Notes under the pieces: generated by a model | Database searches by the model: none | What the model was told of the DNA's origin: nothing | What the model saw: the letters and a program-made list of their open reading frames with translations, nothing else | Position numbers and translations under genes: made by a program | Shown: positions 57,501 to 64,000 of the stretch, piece by piece | Layout of the letters: the number at the start of each line of letters is the position of its first letter | How positions within the stretch are numbered: position 1 is the stretch's first letter | Source: Pristionchus mayeri | Taxonomy: Eukaryota; Nematoda; Chromadorea; Rhabditida; Neodiplogasteridae | Assembly: GCA_036245805.1 (NCBI GenBank) | Contig: BTRK01000006.1 | Span: forward strand, 28,090,901 to 28,154,900 | Length of the DNA: 64,000 nt | Reading direction: 5' to 3'

Positions 57501-60065
57501 GCCGAAAAACCATGAACCCGGGTTAATGGTCGCGATGTCGCCGCCACTGCTGGACAGCTATAGTCGCGAGTGGCGTGGGCAGCTATGAGCGCCATACAAT
57601 CTCCCAACGTACCAATGGAAAAATATCGATTTTTCCAACGACCTCTTGGCAGAATTTAATAACAGATTTGGAATCAGCGTACTCGAATTAGTATACCCTA
57701 AAATTTTCGTGAAGATCGGGATATGTGTCCAGAGACCAAAGGCAAGATAGTTCCTTCAATTCGAACACTCACCTCTTCATTCTCAGTGCTCTCTGCAGCT
57801 CCAGAGAAAGCTGCACAAACATCCTTCACGATATCGAAATCCGGAACCGCCAATTTTTCCGAGAGCAGAGATAAGAGGGGTAGAGTCTGAAGTGACGTCA
57901 AAAATCGAATCACAAGAAGAAGAAAATTGTTTTTTTTAACTAACGTAAGCTTCAGTGGGTGTGCCACGAATAAGAAGAGATGCCATCCATACAGTGTTCC
58001 GGAGAAGAACCATATCAGAATCATTGCTATAACCAACTACTAATAATTATTAAAGTAAGGAACGCTATAAAATGACAATTTCATTCAGCGCTTACACATT
58101 GGGAAGGAGATTCATGATAATCTCTACGAGATCAATCGCATCCTCTGAATTTCCTACAGACTTCTTATTCTCGAAGATAACACATGAAGCAAACAAGAGT
58201 TGATCCAGTGAATGAGCCCAATTCGAATTCCTGATCGATAAGCGTCTCTTCCTACTGTATAATACTCAAAGGACTTACTTGATTAGTGCAACGAGCGACG
58301 CAAAGACTGCAGAATGCTCACAATCTTCTATGAAATGGGGACCAGCTACGTTGAGATTGCGAAGAATGAGTAGAACTTCATCTTCGTTATTTGGATATGA
58401 TTTCACAATCTTTGACGTAACTCCACTACTTGTTAGAGCCATTCCGAGGGGGACCAGACCTGGAATATATGAAAGCGTATGTCTAAAAGTCGAGCGCATT
58501 CGAGGAAGTTTGGCAGAAAGGTGATCGATATTATGGACTTATATACTGGAGTCACACGCTTTAAAGAGTTAAAGTGAATATAACACGAGAATACGCGAAA
58601 AAAAGCTGACTCGATCGCATCCTTTCCACTGTGATCATGAGGCCTTCAGTGATTTCCGCTGAAGACTGGCTCATGAGACGACTGATAACATCACTCCCAA
58701 ATTCCTTTTCCACTTTCTAAAATGAGATAGTGAGTTTGTCGAAGTAGGGAGTGATTACACTTACGAGGCTTGAGGGATCAATATTTCTCGTCCTTCTCTC
58801 CAGCAACATATCATCTCGTTTCTTCTTCCGAATTTCAGTAGTCACTTCTCGACGGCGCACATTGAGATCTTCCCGTGCTAAACTCGGTGCTATTCTTCAG
58901 TAGCAAGGTTCGTCCTAACTCCTTCCACCACATCTCTAATCATCCTTCATCATAAGTTACCTACGAGGGTGCATAAGAAGCTAGACTACATTTTCAAATA
59001 AAAAAAGGAAATGTACCGCGGTAGGTATACGAGATACCGTCTCTGGCCGATCAGAGAAAGCGATAGAGGATGCGAGTACTGCTCATCATAGTGAGAGAGA
59101 GGGACGAGAAGATGGAAAGTGCGCGTTCTCTACCCTCTCCGGGTTAAGGAAAGGCGACGGAAGGGAGGAAGAGTGAAAGGGAGTAGCTCGTCCCCGTACA
59201 AGTCATTGTACATTTTAGAAAAGTTTAAAAATTCGATTTAAAAAATAATTAAAAATAAATTAGACAGCATGACCGCAATCACATTCTGACCCTAGAGACG
59301 TATCCACTTAATTTTAGGAATATCGGGCGCAGAGATAATGGCGATAATGCGATATCGACGTGTCGTCGTCTGGCCTCAGTGAAGGCTCCACGTTCAAAAT
59401 GAATACACCCATCGTCATCAGCACCCTTGAGAACCCCCGTAACTGGCTTTACGGCACTACTGCAGAAGCCTGTTAGAATGCCTAGGCAAATCCTAAACCT
59501 ATGTCTAAAAGCATTCTTACAACAACAGCCTTACACCTATCGGAACCTCATTCCAGGCTTCTGCAGTAGTGCCAGAGAGTGTGCTAAAGAAAGAGCGCGT
59601 AAGGCAACTTCAACATGATCCTCTCCGACCTTTCCCTGGGGTTATTGATTTTTCGCGTTTTTGAATATGCTTTTTCATCTAATTCAACAATCGGCTATTC
59701 GATGGAGGACAAAAATATGGGGTCAATTTCGTCCATGTTGGGTAACTTTAACAACTTGCGCGGAATTACAGTACGTGCGTAAGCGTACTGAACAGACGAG
59801 GAACATGCTACACTTAGGTTAATTAAAATCAGTATAGGTCGTCTAGGGACAGGTTTAGGGCAATAAATGGCATGCACCGAAAGGGCGGAGCTTGGTCCCC
59901 TCAACTGCACAAGTCCTGTGTTCCGTATTTTAATAAATACTTAAAATAACCATCTCATTGCTCAAACTCGTGTGAGTGCTCACCTGTCCGTCCTTTATAC
60001 AAGCCTTGGTGTCGGCTGTGACTACGTGACTGGGATGAGGACGGATGCTCTGATCGCGGCAGCAT
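42540..60065 (-). CDS. importin-alpha (karyopherin-alpha)
   Basis: The adaptor binds nuclear localisation signals in the cytoplasm and, with importin-beta, carries cargo into the nucleus. Twelve exons sum to 1,461 nt (486 residues) in phase throughout: 59984-60065, 58765-58889, 58611-58716, 58279-58459, 58096-58230, 57945-58026, 57773-57886, 53723-53846, 49152-49255, 42889-43064, 42760-42859, 42540-42671. The N-terminus has an importin-beta-binding motif (LYKGRT then NVRRREVTTEIRKKKRDDML); armadillo repeats follow, ending with PSLCDLLTVMD and an acidic tail (RDEEENEE). The length is slightly short for the family. One intron (42860-42888) is only 29 nt. Introns between exons 7-10 total over 14 kb of transposons. 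Paralogue number is not assigned. Confidence 0.88.
43176..43250. repeat. perfect hairpin beside a poly-C run
   Basis: cgaagtcattgagggtgag and its mirror flank a short loop; a run of 16 C follows. It lies in importin-alpha intron sequence. Confidence 0.8.
43440..44215. mobile_element. foldback element in importin-alpha intron
   Basis: Inverted arms share gcccgattctctaag, gtgctgaacacagtgg and, nearer the centre, gctcctagaagttacgtgca; the mirror is at 44000-44200. An unpaired segment (about 43620-43840) in the left arm may be a further insertion. Confidence 0.6.
44242..44430 (-). CDS. coding-like open stretch, unknown
   Basis: A stop-to-stop frame of about 61 codons contains RVRNKIIVFHDEFANNGV and ARYVRGFGKCGRNKK, with no start codon. 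Its 5' end lies against acaagggaatggtca, the end sequence of the foldback at 52981. It could be an exon of a transposon gene. Confidence 0.35.
44522..44807 (-). repeat. LTR, 3' copy in element orientation
   Basis: 286 bp, identical to 47271-47556. Preceded in element orientation by the polypurine tract at 44808-44820. Confidence 0.95.
44808..44820 (-). promoter_or_regulatory. polypurine tract
   Basis: Minus strand reads gaaggggagg directly before the 3' LTR, the usual primer for plus-strand DNA synthesis. Confidence 0.8.
45225..46883 (-). pseudogene. gag-protease frame of the LTR element
   Basis: One frame holds, in order, a gag-like region with a DSHREVNYV spacer, a zinc knuckle (CFGCGSEEHRRSKC, followed by a second partial Cys set), and an aspartic protease with the active-site D-T-G in IAIDTGADITII. 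TGA stops interrupt the frame at 46464-46466 and near 46382-46384. The downstream part to 44911 has no recognisable polymerase. The pattern fits a Ty3/Gypsy- or BEL-type element, undetermined because the polymerase is missing. The copy depends on proteins made by others. Confidence 0.85.
47252..47270 (-). promoter_or_regulatory. tRNA primer-binding site
   Basis: Just inside the 5' LTR, minus strand reads tactGGCGATCAGGATCA. It begins TGGCGATC, complementary to a tRNA ending in CCA (GATCGCCA). The tRNA is not identified. Confidence 0.75.
47271..47556 (-). repeat. LTR, 5' copy in element orientation
   Basis: 286 bp, identical to 44522-44807. Carries the promoter if the element is transcribed. 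Confidence 0.95.
47671..47935. mobile_element. foldback with tRNA-like promoter (element T1)
   Basis: Inverted arms (tttctatagctgagagcgag and its mirror near 47920) flank a tRNA-like stretch at about 47745-47815 with A-box TGGTGTAGTGGATA and B-box GGTTCGAATCTC. The right arm also holds the mirror of the A-box (ttacaccacgacaccg). A real tRNA is unlikely: the T-stem is imperfect. Confidence 0.65.
47936..48890. other. no gene recognised
   Basis: A+T-rich intron sequence with no boundary that could be supported. Confidence 0.4.
48918..49100 (+). CDS. two short exon-like pieces, opposite strand, weak
   Basis: A piece with GGGFLFDPKNIFWYKW followed by GTAAAT, and a second (NGPYFYVSDLSRFAQFV) after acgcagattcag, have a coding-like look. 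No start, no stop and no continuation is found. They lie in an importin-alpha intron on the other strand and may be a gene fragment carried by an insertion. Confidence 0.25.
49761..51808. mobile_element. 2-kb transposon, CACGCC ends, 4-bp TSD
   Basis: Ends CACGCCTCTCACGAGAGAAT and its near mirror ending tcgtgagaggcgtg, flanked by atat (49757-49760, 51809-51812). The ends match the element at 22836-23848 in the MTIF2 intron. The left half contains an inverted pair with a coding-like segment and a tRNA-like B-box; the right half (about 50800-51808) is unique and shows no frame. Confidence 0.85.
49889..50779. repeat. inverted pair of a coding-like segment and a tRNA-like segment
   Basis: The segments 49889-50064 (+) and about 50600-50779 (-) are inverted copies, and both keep an open ~58-codon frame with FERTFDLK-type wording, KIDDIYTQK / KVDDIYTQK, DQMKD and AAEP followed by a GT donor. 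Substitutions between arms are mostly at third or conservative positions by eye. Inside, 50170-50290 and 50375-50500 are inverted copies of a stretch ending GGGTTCGAGTCCCGG, a tRNA T-arm/B-box. Confidence 0.6.
52587..52969. mobile_element. hAT-like MITE candidate, gagacgtctc-rich
   Basis: Ends TAGTGTTCCGCAAGTG and, inverted, cacttgcggaaccta-like (CCCTA at the end). The TAGGG-type terminus agrees with other hAT-like copies, but the flanking 8 bases do not match. Inside are several gagacgtctc palindromes. Confidence 0.5.
52981..53692. mobile_element. foldback with tRNA-like promoters in both arms (T2)
   Basis: Inverted arms begin acaagggaatggtcactgc and its mirror. Each arm has a TGGCGTAGTGGTCTA-type A-box (TGGCGTAGTGGTATA in mirror) and a B-box AGTTCGATCCCA / AGTTCGATGCCA. 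The short open frames in both arms are mirror images. Confidence 0.65.
54270..56160. mobile_element. large foldback with tRNA-headed SINE in both arms (T3)
   Basis: Outer inverted ends share ataagacatttcggaaaaac and its mirror at 56125-56145. Within, 54357-54690 and 55420-55770 are inverted copies. Each contains a tRNA-like head (A-box TGGTGTAGTGGGGA, B-box GGTTCGGTCCCC at about 54551-54617). The left copy is followed by a (aagaat)n tail near 54770-54795, the mark of a tRNA-derived SINE. A run of attTCTGAA-type units (period about 15-16) lies at 56010-56120. Confidence 0.65.
56185..57565. mobile_element. foldback rich in tacggta motifs
   Basis: Inverted ends share atagctgtccagcagtgg and, next to them, ggcgacatcgcgac. 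Along both arms many ccgtaatc / gattacgg and taccgta phrases recur. The centre is near 56990. A hAT-like MITE is nested at 56222-56431. Confidence 0.75.
56222..56431. mobile_element. hAT-like MITE, 8-bp TSD
   Basis: The 210-bp element has ends TAGGGTGGCTGAAATGGATC and its mirror, flanked by atcgcgac on both sides (56214-56221, 56432-56439). The right arm of the host foldback near 57530 is uninterrupted and gives the empty site. Confidence 0.92.
59447..59747. repeat. hairpin element plus partial TTAA-type MITE
   Basis: ggcactactgcagaagcctg (about 59450) and its mirror at 59552-59573 enclose a short loop. Following it, 59625-59747 is a partial family A MITE, ending GTTGGGTAACT before TTAA (59748-59751). 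Confidence 0.65.
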
Positions 60066-61114
60066 CCTATAAGTATTAGATAGTATATACTTGATACGTG
60101 ATATGAAGAGAAGCATTAAAACATATGGGCTAGTGTGAAATATGCAAAAAAAAATATTATTATTATTTACAACAAAGCGGAAGATCGAGAAAAATTGCAA
60201 TGGTGCTCAACCGAGAAATGAAATCAACAGATTTTGATTCAAAACGTTCATTTTTATCAATAATTAACTTACATAAGAAACTAGTGGTACTGCAGTAATA
60301 CGTACTGTTCTAAAAAAGAGTGCACAAAATCAATAAGCCTCCCGCACTTTGAGCTTGAAGTTTCAAGGAATTCCAGGGCGTATCTTGCTTAGGCCGCGGC
60401 GCTATTTACATCAACATCCGTCAAGTATTTTGTTAGTGTTACAAACAATAAAATTTCAATTCTAATGTGCAAATTTTAAAAAAAAACAAATATTAGTCCC
60501 TAGCGCGAAAGAGTATGGGAAACGAGGAGTGCGCATGGTTTCGCAAAAGTGGCGCGCATCCGTCGTTGAAAAACCGGAGTATTGCAAAAGTTACCGCTCG
60601 AAATTAAAGACTTGTTTTTGTTTTCTTGTACGCACTCCATTCATCCGTGTTTACATTTAATTACCTATCCATTGATTTTTGCAGGATCGTTCACCCGTGT
60701 CTCCCTTCAGGTTTATGGTGGGTAGTACCATGGACACTTTTTTTTCTCCAAAACCGTTTGCGCAGCCGGTACCAAATTTTGGTGGAGAAGTACGCTCGTG
60801 AAGCACTAGCGTTCCATCCCACTTGCACCTAATATTAGGCCTAACGCCAAAATCGCTATGACAAGGTTTTACGTTTCTGGGTTAGTCTAAATTACAGTTT
60901 GTTTCTCCGAAAAGAAATGGCCAGAATAGGCAAATCGGGACCCTTACTCTCACCTCAGACGTTCATGAGATGGAGCAAGAGTACTCTAAAGCTCTAGAGT
61001 ACAAACGAAAGGGTCATTATTACGATCCGATTTGCTACTGCTACTTCAGATCTTGTCCAGGATGTACGTCGTTCAGTGAATTTCGAGATGTCTTTTATCG
61101 TTCATTTTCTTTAG

Positions 61115-62908
61115 GATCTGCGAAAGTACTTCGGAACGCCGTCTTCTTCGTCTAAAGCTCCTCAAAGTGCTCCAAAAAGTGCTCTCAGTGAGATGAAAGC
61201 CAAGGTTTTCTAGCAGCATGTTTCTGTTGTTGATACATCATTCTTTCAGACTGCTTCCAAGGAGAAGAAATCTCCGATAAAACGAAACCCTAAAACTGTT
61301 CCCATAGTTGATCTTGATGCTGAAGACTGTGAGCGACTTGATATTACAAGTATCCAATTGTAATTTCAGCGGATGAGTCCCCTCTCCCTTCTTCTCTTAA
61401 ACTCAAGAAAAGACAACGCGTGATGATGCTTAGCGGTTAGTTGCTCTATCATAAATCTTATGTTAACTCATTTTTTTCAGATTCCGATGATGAGATTCCC
61501 GACGCGAAGAAGAAAGCGCAAACTAGAGATAAGGTAAATTAATTATGGTATTTTCTTTATGTGATTTTCTTAGATTGTTACCCCTCAAAAGCCTCTAACC
61601 AAGAAACGATCGAAAGTGATGACTTCGGAATCTCCGAGTCCAGTGAAACAGAAGAGTAGGAAAGGGAACTTCAGTGCAGCTTTGGAGGAGAACGATGATG
61701 AGGTAATGAATGAATGAAGAATCGAGCAGAAAGTACATTGGATATCCATGAGTTTAGGTGGAGGAAATAGATAGCGATGATGAATTTGTGGAGAAGAAAA
61801 TATCGAAGAAGAAGGAACTACCGAAAGGGCAGAAGAAACTCACTTTCGCTAGTCACGGTTCGTATTTGAAAACCTTATTTTTTAAAAATTGTATTATTTT
61901 GATCTCCAACGTATTCGTTTTTTGAAATATTGTAGATTTTCATATGTTGTATGTGTATATTGTTAGATGATGTTCAATTCCCTCCTTTAGATAAGAAAAT
62001 GGAGCCAGTCCCGTCGAAGATACGCGTTGAAAAAGCTGTTGATCCTTCTGACTTCTTCGGAGGACCCGCCAAGAGTACTGTAGTGAAGCAGAAGGAGAAG
62101 GTCAGAGAAGAGAAGAGTGTACTGTCCCTCAAGAATCGAGTATGTCCTTCTAGTTCAATATATTCTTGTTTTGTTTTTGAAATGTAGAAGTTGGAATATG
62201 ACAACATAGTATTTTAGAGGGTGGAATCTCCGAAGAAAACTAAAGCGATAGCTCCCAAGAAAAAGGTTAGTCACCGATTGTAATAATAATAATAATAATA
62301 ATATCAATAGTAATAATAATTTATCTACGCCCGAGGCGCGACGATACCATGGTCAAATATGTGCAAAATATGATGCAAAATAAAATAAATAAACGTATTA
62401 CCTTCTTCTACCCGTCTTGCCTGAGGGTGGGGGGGGGGGGGTGAGGTTGTAGATGTTTTTATTCTCGTGAATGATCTTTTCTCTGCAGGAACGAGGAGAA
62501 TTCAGTGAAGATTCATCTGATGCCTCTCCCAAGAAGAAGTCACCTGCCAAGACCAAGAACAAGGTTAGATTTAGCCCGTGAGATTCTATCTAATCTAGAT
62601 TTGTCATTTTTTGTCGTTGCAGCGGGAGAAAGATGAGTTCAGTGAGGACAGTTTCGATGAATCTCCCGAGAAGCATGTCCAACGACCGAAGAAGGTATGG
62701 TTTACTATTTGCTTTGGTGGAATGGCTTCCTGCTACTATATTTTTTTATATTCCGTTTTTTCATGAGATTTTCGTCAAAAAATTTTGATTCTGATATTCT
62801 TGTTCCGTTGAATAATTGCCTTGTAAGGAGAAGAAGAGTGATGCTCCCTTCCCTTCACCCAAGAAGACCATGTCAGATCCACCCAAGAAGACCACTCCCA
62901 ACGTCCCA
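61115..62908 (+). CDS. replication factor C subunit 1 (RFC1)-like, N-terminal part
   Basis: The large subunit of the clamp loader that puts PCNA on DNA. Eleven exons (61115-61204, 61250-61328, 61370-61435, 61481-61533, 61574-61702, 61758-61857, 61967-62139, 62218-62265, 62489-62563, 62623-62694, 62828-62908) are in phase, about 322 codons. The first begins DLRKYFGTP, the PCNA-interacting start of RFC1; a second similar motif (DPSDFFGGPAK) lies further on. Lys-Ser-Pro and acidic runs are typical of its N-terminal tail. The start codon is not found, and the BRCT and AAA+ domains would lie beyond the window. The assignment rests on the two motifs and general character. Confidence 0.65.
62279..62310. 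repeat. ATA-type microsatellite
   Basis: (taa)n run of about 10 units with small interruptions, in an intron of the RFC1-like gene. Confidence 0.8.
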
Positions 62909-63119
62909 GTATGTATTTATTATTTTTTTACATGATACCGTAAGATGAAGCAGAAAGTATATCTGGCATTGCGACATCTATTCATCAGTTTCATAAAACG
63001 TGTTTATATCTGACTCACAAGTGGTGGCCTAAGAAATCCGACATTTGTTTGTTTTTCTGAGGTGTGATATAGAGCGTGAGTGGATGCTTGATGGGGAGAT
63101 GCCCATACCCATGCATGCG

Positions 63120-64000
63120 AAAATCTGATTACATTTATTTTATTTTATTTATTTATCGTACACCACAAGGGCGCTTCATCAAGTATAGAGTGTTCGAGAA
63201 TATAATTAGGGGTTAGGGAAAAGAGGAATGGGAGGGGGGGGGGATATATCTTCCGAATCGCGTCGCACAAGAAAGAGAGAGTGGCGAGGGGAGGGAGCCT
63301 CGTGAGCGGAAAGAGTGGCCGCTTGTCCAATGTATATCGTACATTTAGGAAGGGTAAGCCTAGAAATGAGGGAGACTTTGATGGGTGGGCTAACTATCGA
63401 AGAGTGTACCCTATTCATTACTCTGGTATTTTTTCCCAATGGGGCCCCAGTACTTTTCCTAGTGGGCAGTGAGGTAGGAAACCAATGGGAGCTTTTCTGG
63501 GAAACCACTAGGAAGGGTGGAGACTAGGGCGGCGAAAACGATTCTCGAGCACTCGACTTTGTTTACTCCTCTTTTCGAGTGCTCGAGGGAAGGCGTGTTT
63601 ACGACCCCTCTCTCGTCGAGTGCTCGTTTTGGCGGGAAGAGAGAGCGAGTGAGTCGAGTCATTTTCGAGTCGAAATCGATTTAAGGCGATTTTCTCAGCT
63701 CGCAGTAGTCCAAATTATTTAATTTTTGGACAGTTGGATTCTGCTTGACGTGACCAGTCGAAAAAGTGTAAACATGAGGGTAGAAATGAAGATCTATTTT
63801 TTCCGATTTTTCTTCAGGTTTATGCGGAGAATATCAATATATTCACCGTTTTAGCATAAATACCCTAAAATGTATATGTGTTCGATAGCTCTCATCGAGC
63901 TAATTCAAACTGCGCAAAGAATAGACAATTTGGACCAAGTAGAGCTGAGAAAATCGCCGACTCGATTTCGACTCGAACCGAATCGACTCAGTCGTCCTCT
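63120..64000. mobile_element. inverted-repeat element, right end outside the window
   Basis: gcgattttctcagct near 63687 and its mirror near 63945, with the matching tcgagtcgaaatcga near 63665 and 63970, define a foldback that runs out of the window. Near 63545 a hairpin has tcgagcactcga and its mirror. No gene is accepted; open frames at 63145-63662 overlap on both strands without features. Confidence 0.5.

Noticed and set aside
61951..62187. Separate short protein starting MCILLDDVQF
   Set aside because: It is exon 7 of the RFC1-like gene read through its intron; the exon joins in phase with its neighbours.
1..64000. CRISPR array or bacterial-type operon
   Set aside because: None seen; the genes are spliced and eukaryotic.

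Overview
This window is nuclear DNA of a nematode. Evidence: a transthyretin-like secreted protein of the nematode-expanded family, short introns (mostly 38-51 nt) with nematode-like acceptors, compact spliced genes, and many palindromic (foldback) transposons. No species can be named from the sequence. A 500-base assembly gap lies at 33752-34251.

Layout. 1-9190: a possible WD-repeat gene fragment, then a stack of transposons nested inside one another, ending in a decayed LINE. 9191-13312: a 4.1-kb transposon with ~0.9-kb inverted arms that carries its own spliced gene. 13313-16180: a possible WD-like last exon and a weak minus-strand g gene model. 16184-26447: a gene-dense block with SmD2 (SNRPD2, +), and on the minus strand a small heat-shock protein, a transthyretin-like protein and mitochondrial translation initiation factor 2 (MTIF2). 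26801-34251: small genes of unknown function, two secreted-protein genes (the second cut by the gap), and a short duplicated block. 34252-42070: mobile elements, plus three exons of a putative lipocalin-like secreted protein. 42540-60065: one minus-strand importin-alpha gene whose 12 exons (486 codons of protein) are spread over 17.5 kb; its introns hold an intact-looking LTR retrotransposon, several foldback elements with tRNA-like promoters, and other insertions. 61115-62908: the N-terminal exons of a replication factor C large subunit (RFC1)-like gene.

The genes are housekeeping functions (splicing, mitochondrial translation, nuclear import, DNA replication) mixed with secreted or stress proteins; no operon is demonstrated. 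The main interest is the transposon content. Many insertions can be bounded to the base because the target-site duplication (TSD) is intact, and several have the uninterrupted site preserved in a related copy in the window. They fall into four classes: (i) hAT-like, TAGGG ends, 8-bp TSD; (ii) TTAA-flanked; (iii) CAC ends with a 4-bp AT-rich TSD, including the gene carrier; (iv) CACGG ends with a 6-bp TSD. Several coding breaks (an in-frame TAG in MTIF2, a one-base shift in the transposon gene) may be sequencing errors or true lesions.
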